A DNA stretch of 64,000 nt from Epinephelus fuscoguttatus. Taxonomy: Eukaryota; Chordata; Actinopteri; Perciformes; Serranidae. Below the pieces are notes generated by a model, which was given only the letters and a program-made list of their open reading frames with translations, was not told the DNA's origin and ran no database searches. Positions 31,751 through 43,958 of the stretch are shown in pieces. Position 1 is the stretch's first letter; each line of letters begins with the position of its first letter. The DNA lies in assembly GCF_011397635.1 (NCBI RefSeq), contig NC_064756.1, forward strand, positions 29,750,996-29,814,995, written 5' to 3'. The position numbers and the translations under genes were made by a program.

Positions 31751-32985
31751 CGTCATTTTATAGTAAGAAAAGATGAAATAATCATATCCCATTTGTTGCA
31801 CAAATAAATGATCTCAAAAGTAGTGAAAATGTGGCTAGTAGGTCCGTGGCTTTCAAATCTCAATCCTTATTTTAACTTTAAAACTTGTGAATTTCAAGGG
31901 CCTACATTTCAGCACTGTAATTGTAAAGTCCAGTCCTCGGTGTTAATTTAACTCTCTGAGAATGTACAAATGGAGCCTTACCAAATGCACTATAGGGTCC
32001 ATTTATCAATCATTTATCTGGCCTCAAGGACCCCTGGGGGTCCCCGGACCTCATGCTGAGCAGAACCAGTGGTTTTTAGGTAACTTACTTGCAGAAGCAT
32101 CGTGAGTTTTTGTCTCAGTGACAGTGGCTCGACATAGACACACGAGTTGACACACCTCCTCCTCACCATGCTGGCTGTGTTTCCAACGTAGGACTATTGG
32201 GGCGGGTGTAAATCGAAACAAACCAATCACGTCGTCTTGTCTTTTCACAACTGACAAGTGGCTCAACCTCACACACCTCATTCCTCTCCTTGCATCACTG
32301 CGCCGCTGTGATTGCATTAGCCTGCCCTGCCTGTTGGAAAAAAATGACAGGCAGGCCAGCAGGCCAATCACAGGCCAGCGCTCCGGGAATAGTGCCGGTT
32401 CTCCCAGTCCGGGCCTGCCTTCTACCACTGTGTATTAGCAAAGACAGTGGATAAACCAAGACGGTCCACTGCGAGTCAGTTTCCTGTATCAGTGTCACGT
32501 GGGGTTCGTAACCACCACGCCCCTTTAGGAGACTAACAGCAGGTCCTGAGTCCATTGACTTTAATGGTTATACAGTATCTTTGGTATTAGTAGTACTGTA
32601 GGACCCTATGTGTAGGACACACAGTAGTTAATATATTACATTAGCAAAAATGCCACGGCCTAATGTATCAAAAATAAAAGTATCCGATGCACAAACATGC
32701 TATAGGCTACTGTTTGTTATATTATGGCAATAAAATATTAATGATGATGCATCATATGGAATGTAAGTAGGAATCATTTTACTGAGTAGCAAGTTGAGCT
32801 GAGGCTGATGATAATTATTTTACAGTTAAGAATCTTTAAAAATGCTTCATCCGAAATTCTTCCACCACCACTAACTACACATTGAGAGGAAAAAGCGAGA
32901 GAAAGGTCTTACTATTCTTTGAAGGCCACTGAACACACTTCTCAAACCCTTCAGGACATGGCAGGTTGTTGATGAGCACACAAAC
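31751..32985. other. hAT block end and diablo upstream region
   Basis: Holds a fragment of a CCCCTGGGGGTCCCCGGACC repeat (about 32020-32060), the hAT right end at 32417 and about 560 bases of unique sequence before diablo. No gene is recognised on either strand. Confidence 0.5.
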
Positions 32986-33861
32986 ATGGCAGAGCACAAC
33001 ATAATGTCGCTGTTTTCACCACGAGAGGGCGACAGTGTTCACTCTGTGATCGCTTCACAGCAGGGGGAACCTTTGCTCAGTGACGATGACGACGAACACT
33101 TTGTTGTGGCGGACCAACATGGCCGCGCTGAGGAGTGTGACATCTTGCTACCGTCTCCTCAGGTAGGCTGTTTATCGCTGTTAGATAACGTTTTACAGGA
33201 ACAATTTGTAGCTGGATTTATTCACGCTATACTAAACTAACCATCTATTTAAAATAAAAGGCTGTTCTCGACTTTAATGTGATAAAATGAAGGTGTTCGG
33301 CTTCACAACTGTGCTAGCAACGACAACCGGAAATTGTCACACGACGCGTTAAACTTGTTTCTCCTGCTTAAAATTAGCATTAGCTTATTTTCTAGAGCGG
33401 GAGTGACTCTTTCTATATGACTAAATTGCTGTAATGTTAAACTAGCGTCAGTTTTGATCCCTTAATAGACTGTCTCATCCTTGGTCGCTAGTTAGAAAGA
33501 GATGCAGTAGGCAGTGTAACGTTAAATGTTTAGGCTAAGTTGCGTGACAGGGCGTCAAAACTTTAATGTCAAATCTCTGGGTTTAACCGGAGTTTTAAAC
33601 TGACACCGCTTATTTTGTTTTGCTTAGGAACTCAGCCCGTGTCCTGTTAAGCAGCAGAAAGCCTGCAGTCCACAAACCGGGGAAATGGACCAATATTCTG
33701 TACACAAGTATAGCCTCTTTAGCTGTGGGCGGTGGGCTGTGTGCTATACCTTTCAGACAGGTGAGTGTGTCACCTAACCAGAGATAGACGCACATGTTGA
33801 AATGACATCAGTCGTCTACAGAATGTTAGTAATCTTTTCCTCTGTCTGTGTCTCTGTAGCA
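32986..33861 (+). other. Upstream ORF overlapping the diablo start
   Basis: ATG 32986 opens a frame (MAEHNIMSLFSPREG) that runs through the diablo start codon in a different frame. Spliced with the diablo introns it stays open through exons 1 and 2 and stops at the start of exon 3 (GGT TGA), giving roughly 100 codons. No protein family is recognised. It matters only if transcription starts upstream of 32986, which the sequence does not tell. Confidence 0.35.
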
Positions 33862-36800
33862 GGTTGAAAACCTCTCTCATGACTCTCTGATAAAGCGAGC
33901 AGCCTCCCTGGCAACAGACAGTTCAAGCACTTTTCTTTCTCAGACCACTTTGGCCCTCATAGATGCCATCACAGAGTACTCCAAAGTAAGTTTTTATCTT
34001 GTGGTTGACATTTTTCCTACATTCTAGGATGGCAAAAAGATTATTTACAAGCATCATATCACCCATTCTTCAAGACTGGGACAGATCATGTCCTACCAAA
34101 TAAACCCTTAAACGTTAAACATATCAACCCATCCATTTTGTTTCTGGGGTGCAGTATTGTTTTTAAAAGATTTATATGTATAAAAGAATATGATTTCTAA
34201 AGTGTTATGATCTGCTTTTGTTTCTGTGTTGTTGTTTATTTCACTTTAAACTTGCCTTGTGCCGAAAACAACCGTGTCCCAGAAAAGCAGTCACAACTTC
34301 AAACCTTTAAGGCCTTCAAAATCTAAAAGCAATAGTATATAACCCTGGTGTAAAAGTGTACCGCTAATTCCTTTGAAAATATATTTCTTGTGAAAATGTA
34401 CGCCCTTTAAAGATCCAGATTTTTGTCAACTCTGTCAGATTCCTGCAAAAACCTAACTTTATCAGGCATTAAAGGAGTTATGTACATCACAAGGACTCCT
34501 GTGTCACTTCCTAGTTTTTAAAAAGTTAGGAGTGCTGCTCAAGTACTGATAAGCTTTCTGTTTTTTGATGAAGTCATTAAATAATATTGCTATCAGGTGT
34601 GTCTCAACCATAACAGGTCAACTCTGCAGCCCTTCTATATCAAAACTAAATAAAAATGGTGGTTTAAAATTAACATTAAAAGGACTTTAGCAACCTATAA
34701 ATACATACAACTTTCTGTCAACTCCATAAGTCATCAACTTCATCAGATTTGACCTCTGACATCCATTATGTATGTTACTTGAGAAAAAAATAATTTACCG
34801 GGAGGTTGGCCCAGAAGGTTTAATAGTCAAGACTTTTATCTTTTGAAATATTCTTTCCCGGAAATGGAGAGTAAAAATCAACACAAGAGAGGCTGGGGTG
34901 TTAGTTAGGAGTGACATCATCAGAACCATGAATGAAGTAGGCTGCTTTGAATGAAGCTGTGTATTAGCAGTACTTTACCTTTGGGAATGTTTTGGTCTAT
35001 GGGACAATAAAAAGTCATTGGTGTGAAATGTAAACAATAGCTTATAATCTTTTAACAGAAGATGTAGAAACACAGGAAATAGTTTCCAAATATTAACATA
35101 GGCCAAGACATAAAATACATGTAGTGTCCAATATATGAAATTCGTATAGAGTGAGTATTTTTTGCTACTTTGTTGCATGATGACGAAACTACTCTGAATT
35201 TGTCACATGAAACACTTTAAAAGGGTGGAACAGTAGCCTAGTTAACGACTGACGAGGTCTGTCTGACCAAAATGTTGCATTTATAATAATGGAGCGAAAA
35301 TTTGCATAAGTTAAAATACTGTTAAAATCACTTGTTTAGGGTTTTAAACCAGTGGAAATAGAGCCCTGGATCATTGAAATAATTCTGCTGTTAGGTGGTC
35401 AGTATAAGTTACCACAGTGATTTATCCTGGTCAGAAGAGAACCAGCTTTAACCAAGAGTTAACCCTGAAGTTACCCCACTGACTCTAAATCTGTGATAAA
35501 CATGATTAACTCATACAACAGAACACATATATATTGGTATCATTTAGGACACAGTAAAGGCGTGATATAGGTCATAGATGCACATCAGTACCTAGATGCG
35601 AACAGTCATGGATGTTCACCTTAGTTCAAAGTAAAGGGATACTATAGCTCAGTGATGGACTATGTGATGACATGGAGCTGCACCAGGCAGAAATAATGGA
35701 TGCAAAGAACCAGCGATAAAAGCACAGCATAGAACAGGTACAGAGTTGTCCATGTCCAGATGCAGCATGATGTAGTGTGTAGAGACAAGCTAATGGCATG
35801 GTCTACAGATCTTTATAGATTTTGTTGGGGCGACCTCTAGGCCACCAAGTAGAGTGTGCGCCCCTTATAGGCTGAGTCCTTTGCAGCGCCCGGGGTTCAA
35901 TTCCTACCTTTGGCCCTTTATTGCATGCCCCTACCCCTCTCCCACATTTCCCGTCCATCTTTTGCTGTGCTGTCAATAAAGGCAAGAACCTGCCCAAAAA
36001 ATGAAAATTAAACAAAACAGTGGATTTTGTCAAGTATGGCCTAACATTTCAGTTCAAAGGTCAGTTAATCCAATGCACATAAAAACAAACCCTTTGTCCC
36101 ACTAACTTGAGACTTTTGCTGCCACTCCAATACAACAGAGATGAATGGCATTTAATTTGTGCTACTCAAAGCATAAAAATCCATTTCTTTACAGAAACAC
36201 TGTCCCAGCTAGTGGTAGAGATAATCTACAGACCTCTGTCGGCTGCTTTCATCTGAATTTATCCACTCTAATAGTTTAAAAGTGTCCATACTCCGGAAAA
36301 ACCTCCTCTGTTCTACTCTGCCCCCAAATGTGGTCTCCAGTTTTTAGATATAAACTGTGTTTTTCTTCCCTTTGTTGCTACCAGGCTGTGCACACACTCG
36401 TTGCCCTCCAAAAACGATATTTGGACTCACTGGGAAAACTGACTCCAGCAGAAGAGGATACAATCTGGCAGGTGATCATCGGCCAGCGTTCAGAGGTTAG
36501 TTTGTGTTGCCCTCTTCTGTTAAAAGTATGTCAAAACAAACCTGAGCGTGGCATTCAGTTTTTCTGTTAATTTATTGACTCTTGTGCCATAAATATGACA
36601 GCAGGCTTACAAACCTTACAAAACAAACAGCTGTACATTTGTTTGAGTCTGACTTGGGGTATTTATAATTCTCTCTGTCCTGACAGGTTAATGACAGACA
36701 GGATGAATGCAAGCGTTTTGAGTCAACCTGGATGAGTGCAGTCAAGCTGTGTGAAACAGCAGCCGAGGCAGCGTACTCCTCAGGTGTGTAAAAGATAGTG

Positions 36801-37366
36801 TGAGTGCGGTTGTGATTGAATGGTTGGGATGTTATGGTTCAAGTGTCGAGGCAGGTTTTCTCAGGGCTCTTATATGATGAATAAAAGTGTTTGGCTGTGA
36901 ATCATCTTCTCAAAGCTTTGTTCATCGCTGCCTATGCCTCTTCCTATTCAGCTGCTGTCAGTGTTACACTTCGGACAGTGTCTGGATCATTTGCTGTCGC
37001 TCAGCAGGGCTTTGTGTTAAACAAAATGGAGATGATGGACAGGAGTGCCTTCCTAATGACCACACCTAATGCTTGAAATTGAGGTGGTGCTATGTCAGCC
37101 TTTGAACTTTTTTTTTTTTCAACAACTTGACAGAGTGTGTGTTTGCATCTGTGCATCCAGGAGCTGAACATGCGTGCATCACAGTGAGGACGAACGTTCA
37201 GTTGGCCCTGACGCAGGTGGAGGAGGCACAGAAACTGTCGGCGGACGCGGATAAGAAGCTGGCCGAGACGAAAGTAATGGAGGTTGAACGGGTGGCACGA
37301 CATGCCGTGTCCTCAGAGAATAGTGATGAGGAAGACGTGCCTGAGGCTTATCTGAGAGAAGACTGA
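33119..37366 (+). CDS. diablo: Diablo (Smac), mitochondrial IAP-binding protein
   Basis: Released from mitochondria during apoptosis, Diablo binds inhibitor-of-apoptosis proteins and frees caspases. Coding exons: 33119-33162, 33628-33760, 33863-33985, 36385-36495, 36687-36783 and 37161-37366, all with GT-AG introns. Together they total 714 bases, 237 residues plus stop; the human protein has 239. The N-terminus ([15 protein letters not shown]) is a basic mitochondrial presequence. Cleavage after Cys53 would expose AIPFRQ, matching the human AVPI IAP-binding motif. The remainder is the helical bundle, with [46 protein letters not shown] and the C-terminus PEAYLRED, which is almost the human end. 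I chose ATG 33119 (context AACATGG) over the out-of-frame ATG 32986 because it gives the conserved N-terminus. Confidence 0.95.
33986..36384 (+). other. diablo intron 3
   Basis: A 2.4 kb intron, GTAAGT to TACCAG. Apart from the SINE at 35827-36000, I see no repeat with clear ends and no gene. Confidence 0.85.
35827..36000 (+). repeat. tRNA-derived SINE in diablo intron 3
   Basis: Starts GGGGCGACCTCTAGG with an A-box-like CCACCAAGTAGAGTG and a B-box-like GGGTTCAATTCC, then a pyrimidine-rich body and a CAATAAAGGCAAGAACC tail. A different family from the SINE at 48391. The tRNA-like head is degenerate. Confidence 0.8.
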
Positions 37367-37741
37367 AACAAATACCTAAAGGTGTCAGAAAACAGAAGGA
37401 AGCATGAAAAAGATTTATTTACCTTCAAAGTAAATAACTTTTTATCATCCTTTCAGTGTCTTCTCTCCTTTCCAGTCTGTAACACGTTTGGCTCTGGGAT
37501 TTGTCATTTCGATTCTGCTCAAATTTACGTGCTTAAATCTGAACCTAAACTGCAAAATGAGGACATCATCTCCATAATTCAGCACCTCTGTTTGCGTGTT
37601 TGGTCATTTAAGCCTATTTATTTGAATAATGACAATCACCTGCTTGTGCTGTGACAAAGATTATGTTTCCAATCTGTTGTTTATTGTATTGTGACTCGAC
37701 CAGCATCTGATTTTTGTGTTCAGTTTTTCATAATTCATTGT

Positions 37742-37747
37742 AATAAA
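37742..37747 (+). terminator. diablo polyadenylation signal
   Basis: AATAAA, 376 bases after the stop codon, the first canonical signal downstream. It suggests a 3' untranslated region of about 400 bases. Confidence 0.7.
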
Positions 37748-37769
37748 GACAAAACAAAGAGGCTATATT

Positions 37770-40700
37770 CTGAATCTCATACCTTTTCTTTTTACTTTTA
37801 GTAGGTAGTGCAGCTGTCCTTACAAAGTACATTCTGTTGCACGCAGAGTGCACACGATTGGGACGAAGTACTGCTTCTTCGTAACATTGCATCTTGAACT
37901 TTGACCCTCTTGTTAAAATATCTATAACCTTGGAGATAAAACACCATTCGCCAAGCTCGCCAGAGACTGAGGTCAACCTGGAGAGCTCCGCTGTTGATCT
38001 TGTTGCAGTAGCATGAGAAAATAAAACAGTTCATTTCATGTTCACTAGAAGACAATTTTGTTTACTGAAGCCACCCCTGGAATTGATTCAGTATTGTGTT
38101 GCAAGGCCAGGCCTTGTTTTTTTTTTTTCGTTGTTGTTGTTATTGTTTTTAAGTACCATAGCATTGTGCCAAATGACTGCAAACATTTAACCAGTGCTAA
38201 AAATGGAGGGAAAACAATGTGTCCGCCCTAAATGGCTGCCAAAGCATGAGAGTTGTTTGAAACCAGCATTTACCAGATGTGTTTTGACTTAATTGCTGTT
38301 GTCATATGGACGTTACACATGAGAGGTATCTGTGCCAACTATGTGAACAAAATGGCCCTGTGGTCACCTTGGGAAATATTGTGTTTGCCAAAGTGACCAG
38401 AAGCCACTTGGTAAACACCGTCAAACCCAGAGACACCACGCAGTCAGCTGACAACACTGTGTTTATCAAGATCGGCTGATAGTGCCACATCTTTTACGTT
38501 CATTTTGCACGTGAAGTAATTTCCTGCTGATTCCCACTCTTGTGCCTCTGAGAACATCTTTAAGTCGGTGTTGCTTTACTTGTTATTTGTATCGCTCTCT
38601 TTCACTCGACACCTCCACCTTCTCTGCAAATTGCCCATGTCCTGAGTCTCCTGGAGAGCTCTTAGGCCGGTTCTCAACTTGCTCCACTCCCCAATCCCGT
38701 CATCAGTTCATCTGCAGCGTCACCTCTTTCCACACTGTCACAGGACAGAAAACAACCCGGTCTACCACTGGTCAGAAAATGGTTGAGATGTGATGTTTTA
38801 ATGAGACATTTCAAACATTCATAATTGGATAGTTTTGTTCCCAGCACACAAACTTATACAGATTTCTCCAACTCAGATTTAGGCTAAGCAGGTGTGGGCA
38901 GGTGGTCAAACTTGTCAATGACCTGAATGCAGACTGAACTCATTTATAAGACTTGACAGGTTGCAGCTTCTATCAGTTTGGACCAGTATGCACACTGAAA
39001 CAAGACAGACTTGGAAAATTGTAAGCCGATCCTTTAATTCCAGCAGATGGCGATCTAAATCCATTGCAACACTTTTTTCCCAACAGTTGGATGCACTGCT
39101 TTTGCAGTTTCACTCTCAGTAAATTGAAATGTTTTTACTGTAGTCATCATCTCACATTGCCTTTACTTTTATATTACAACGGATATGACCAATTTTCTTT
39201 GGTGTTTATGGTTTCGGTTAAACCACAGATTGTTAGGGAACCCTTAATGTGAACACACTGCACACTGCTGTATACACCTACACTTGCATGTGGCATTCTG
39301 TCTCTAAACCGGCATGTGCAAATATATTACACCATGACTGTGTATGAATGTTAATTAGTTTGAACTGTAAACACTCATTTCAGTCACTTAATTTTCCCAA
39401 TTATATTCACACCTTCACAGAGAACTTGGTGAAGTAGTGTTGAACTACACTTTAAAAATACACAGCTAACCTGCAGGTCTGTTACTAAACCTACTCGTTG
39501 TAAAAGCTTTATCCTTCAGTGATGTGAGCTCTGTAACAGGTACGCAGTCTTAATTGTCTTCTTGTATGCCTTCCAAAGGTCAGTGTGCACTGCAGAGGGT
39601 CATTTCAGAGGGAGCTCATTAAGGGGGAGACCTGTGTGGAGCTGCAAACACAAGTGTGTAGCGTCAGCACTGAGGTGACCTCTCCCTGCTCTAGATGGTC
39701 AAGCTCTGGCAGGGGATGGGACCATGAGAGTGGCTACAGAAGGGGGTGAGGGGGGGTTGGGGGGTGGGGAGGTTTTGAGGTGTACAAGGACCGGCTCACC
39801 AATGTGACTAGTGAGGAATGCTGCGTTTAACAAAGGCTGTTTTCACAGACTGTAAAACCAAATGTCCCAGACGGTCTATGTGGATGTGCACCCACTGGTC
39901 ACAGGGGAGGTGGTGCCAGTGCAGCTTTGCTTGCCTGGAAGAAAATGTAATAGAGCTTACTGAGAAGTATTTTTGCTGCATAAAACCTCAATGAGGTAAC
40001 CACAATTACAAAGGTCATGGGCCATAAATGCTCATAAACTATTTAGTGCTACTGAGGGGGTTTCTGCAGCATTTCTGCAGCAAAATTATGCCAGTGGTGT
40101 GAAATAACCCTCGCTGAAACTATTTCACCCAAATTGGTGATATCATTAACGGATTCAATGTTTTGTGGGAGAAAATAAGATGTGATTTATTCTCTCATAA
40201 ATACAAGAGCCTCGTCACTGCTCTGACTTTACTGTTCCAATGCAAAGTGGCCCATGAGGGGAGATTGATTGGTGAAAAGGGCAGCACTTTCACCTGGGGA
40301 TTTATAGCTCTTTGAGGATATAAATAAACCACCGGAGGGCACAAAGGCAGGGGGTATGGTGCGGTGACATATCATGGGTCATGCTTTAATCACAGTGATG
40401 CTGAGCTGTAGCGCTGGGAGCGGCAGCGGGTTAAATTTTGCAGGAGATGGAGACTCCCCGGAGGGTTCACATCCCCTGATGAGGGCTCTAACACGGGCTA
40501 TGAAGACGTCACAGCAGAGCGAAAATGGGAAGCTCAACGAGAGGGAATCACATGGAGACGAGCATTTTTTGCTTATCTTCAGTGAATAAATATGATGTCC
40601 GCCTAAAACTGCTGAGGGTGCATGTTTATCAGTTCAAGCTGCGGTGCGTGATAATAACACCGTGCTGCACACAACGCCGGATTCCTGAATGTGTAAAAGC

Positions 40701-42434
40701 TGTAATTATCTCACAGAAAAGAACAATGCAAGGGAGTGCTTCATTACCACTTTGTTTTAGTACGGAGTCGTCACAGTGTGCACACTTATTCAGACACAGA
40801 AATCAGTGGAGCGCTTTCTTGCATGCGACTGCTTTGTCCTTCAGTAGCAGATCTCCTGGGGTTTATATTAACTTTCACATTCACTTCCTCGTTTTCCCCC
40901 ACAGTTTCAGAATACTCATATAACATTGGTTCCACATTGTCTACAAAATATGTGAGTGCAACATTTACATGAACCATTTCTGTGGAATTCAGCCTGGTTA
41001 GCGGTGCAAAAATGATAGCATTTCTCCTCTGTGGCTGTTTATTTTCTTTGAGCCTCAATTTCTGCAAACGATAAATGTGCTTAATACACAGTGGTAAAGG
41101 TGACACTCTTATTATGCTCAAAAATGTGTATATTTCTTATTTTTTTAAAGTTTAGGAACAGAATCACTGTGCACTGAATGTAGCTGCAGCCTGGTAGCAA
41201 AGGAAGCTCTGGCTCTGTAAACCTGTATTATCCTTGCTTGACTGACTGATTGATTGATTTTGCTAAGAGTATGTGAGCCCAAGTGAACGACATTATTCGA
41301 AACCTGCATATGGAAGCTTGATCTATAAATAATCTGGGTCATGGGTTAGAGAGTCTGCTGTGTAACCCGCTGCAGGTCTGATCTTACAACACTTACGGAA
41401 TGTGCCAGTGTCTCCTCAGTGAAGACAATGCTGTGAAGAAGATAATCATGCTTAAAGGTAAAACGGTTATTTGGACAATTGATGGTTTCATTGCAGTTTA
41501 GTGTGCATGTTATCACAAGCGTGCTCTCGAAACACGGGGATTCCCTACTGATCCAACAAAATTACACTTTTATTTCATTCTTTTTATGCATAACAATCAC
41601 TTTTTTATAATCGCCATGTAAATGCTTCGCAGCTATCCACTTGTGTTCTACCCAAGGTCAGATTAACCCTCCAGGGGGCTCCTAACTGACCCTCGCACCT
41701 CTGTCTGTCCCACTTCCTAAACTGTGTATTAGAGATTAGTAATTTGTTAACTTAATTAAGCATATTTTTAAGGAATATGCATAATATATGTGAAACAGAA
41801 ATCGACATTATAAAGGCCATGAAACTAGCTTTTCACTCTAACAGATTCAGTGTCAATTTAGGGCCCTTAACATGGCAGTTTATGTAGTGCTTTAGTGTTA
41901 CAAACCGTATTACTACACAAATGTTCAATTAATCAAATTACCTAAAACAAATTGCCACATGGGGGGCTGGGAGCCCTCAGGCCCCCTGAGGTTTTGGGGC
42001 CTCAAGGCAGCTGCTCACTATCTCCAGCTGGTAATCCCGCCTGGGTCCTGTCCAACAGCTTTAATGTTTTTAAGAAGTCTCATGAATAACGTTCTAATAA
42101 CCAATGTTATTTTGTTTAAAGGAAAAATACTGGACTGCATGTTTTACTACATAGAAACTTTGCAGATTAAGATTTTACATACAAAACATGTGATGATGTA
42201 CTTTAACAGATTGTCAACTGAGTGAAATAGTTGCAGCTGCAGAGTAAAATGCTACTTACAACACATCATAATTGATATTCTAATATAATATTATGAAATA
42301 GTATAGCACTTTTGTGCATAGGATACTTTTATTTTTAGATTTTGCTAATAATACAATTTTTACGTAGTAATATTTTCACTGCAGACTTTTACTTCACTGT
42401 ACACAATAGTGGAATACGTACTCAGGTCTTTTAC
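37770..42434. other. Intergenic between diablo and the nectin-like gene
   Basis: No gene supported. Short frames such as 38542-38793 and 40525-40923 have no family features. A G-rich run lies at about 39744-39770. I could not place any repeat ends here. Confidence 0.5.
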
Positions 42435-42438
42435 TTAA

Positions 42439-43091
42439 AGGTCCAGTGTTCAGGGTTTAGTGTGACATATTGGCAGTAATGGAATATAATATAATAAGTA
42501 TGTTTTCTTTAGTGTATAATCACCTGAAAATAAGAAGCTCTGTGTTTTTGTTACCTTAGAATGAACTGTTTATATCTACATAGGGAACAGGTCCTCGCCA
42601 GAGTCATGTTGCACAGCCATGTTTCTACAATAGCCCATAATTGATAAACCAAACACTGGCTCTAGAGAAGGCCATTCATGTTTTGGTGTCGGCCACCATA
42701 GTTCCACTGAGCTGAACAGCTGTAGAAAAACATTGATTGTGACGTGAAAGTGCTTTCTTTGGTGTCTTCAGTCGAGTTATCTTGAATCATCAGAGAGAAA
42801 AAGTGAGCCTGTCTGCGACAATCCGAACAGTGTTGGAGAAACACTGATTTGCATTGTGAAACTGCTTTATTCAGTGTTTTTACTGGTTGATATTCCCTGG
42901 CCCATTTGTTTTGGAGACGAAAAGACCTCTGCGGATAATTTGGCTCCTGAAAAAAAAAAACACCCAAACAACGAACACTGAAGGAATCCTTACTAGAAGT
43001 TCACGCTCACGCTTGGCACATGGGAGAAGTTTCAGGTAGCTGCAGTCTGCAATCCTCACCACTAGATGCCACTAAACCCTACACAGTGCTC
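42439..43091. mobile_element. TTAA-flanked MITE, copy 1
   Basis: Flanked by TTAA at 42435-42438 and 43092-43095. Ends read AGGTCCAGTGTTCAG and ACAGTGCTCCT, imperfectly inverted. Internal phrases such as ATAATAAGTATGTTTTCTTT and AGGTAGCTGCAGTCTGCA recur in the copy at 52032-52778. TTAA target sites suggest a Kolobok- or piggyBac-related element. No coding capacity. Confidence 0.8.
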
Positions 43092-43699
43092 CTTTAAAGT
43101 GCCAAAAGTAAAAGTGGTCATTATGCAGAATGGCATACATTGGTCATTTCAGACCAATGTCATATTACTGATGCATTCATGTGTGCATCATTGCTTTAAT
43201 GCTGCAACTACCAAAGGTGTAGCTAATCATAACTACTTTATATACTGCAAGGTAGTTAAATCTACACACCATCATTTATTTGTTTATCATATTTTGTATT
43301 ATTAATCTGCATCTGCAAAGTAACTGAAGCTGTGAGATAACTGTAGTGGAGTAAAAAAGTACAGTAATTCCCCGCTGAGATGTGGTGGTGTGCAAGTAGA
43401 AAGTGCCATGAAAAGAAAAGACCCAAGTGAAGTACAAGTACCTCAAATTTTCTCTTAAAAACAGTACTTAAGTATGTGTTAGTTACTTACACCACTGCTC
43501 ATATATAGTCTACTTTTGGCTCCTATGAAATTGATTCATCCTCATGGAAGTTTTCATGTTTGTGTGTCATGTGTTTTTGACACTGGACGACAGAAACAAT
43601 ACTTTTTACAGGTACTGCTGTATGCAGCAATACCTCTACTACTCCAACTGATACCACCAAGTTACCACAACATATTCTGGCCCCACTTTATAACCCATT

Positions 43700-43958
43700 A
43701 CATCTCAGAGGTGTCCAGTGTTCAAGCAGAACAATTCAAATCAAATGGGGATGATTAGGACCGTGCGTGCGTGCGTGCGTAGGCTACGTGTGTGTCTGTT
43801 TGTTGTCTGCAGAAGTGGTACAGCCCACGCGGATCGGTCGCTATGGAGAGAAGCTCCCCAGGAGCTCGAGCCAGCCAGTCAGCCACAGAGAGCAGGGACG
43901 AGCGAGGAGCGAGGAGGACGGATCACAGAGTGCCAGAGCGCACACACAGACGGGAATC
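43700..43958 (+). promoter_or_regulatory. 5' region of the nectin-like gene
   Basis: Purine- and GC-rich compared with its surroundings, as is common for a 5' untranslated region. No TATA box is obvious. The start of transcription is not determined. Confidence 0.4.
43764..43782. repeat. (TGCG)n microsatellite
   Basis: A short tandem run of GTGC/GTGCG units just upstream of the nectin-like first exon. Confidence 0.8.

Larger units (their letters stand above)
25840..32417. mobile_element. hAT-bounded composite block, 6.6 kb
   Basis: Left end CAGGGCTGGACTGGGAG at 25840 and right end CTCCCAGTCCGGGCCTG ending at 32417 are imperfect inverted repeats. The outside 8-mers CCTCCTAC (25832-25839) and CCTTCTAC (32418-32425) agree at 7 of 8. 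This fits one hAT insertion enlarged by later insertions: a BEL/Pao copy (26878-29578) and repeats at 29940-31750. I recognise no transposase gene, so the original hAT was probably non-autonomous or has decayed. Confidence 0.65.

Noticed and set aside
35827-35900. A second tRNA gene
   Set aside because: Also the head of a SINE, with a degenerate B box and a SINE body and tail following.
40374-40923. Overlapping + strand frames between diablo and the nectin-like gene
   Set aside because: No domain, no conserved splice structure and competing frames of similar length on the other strand.
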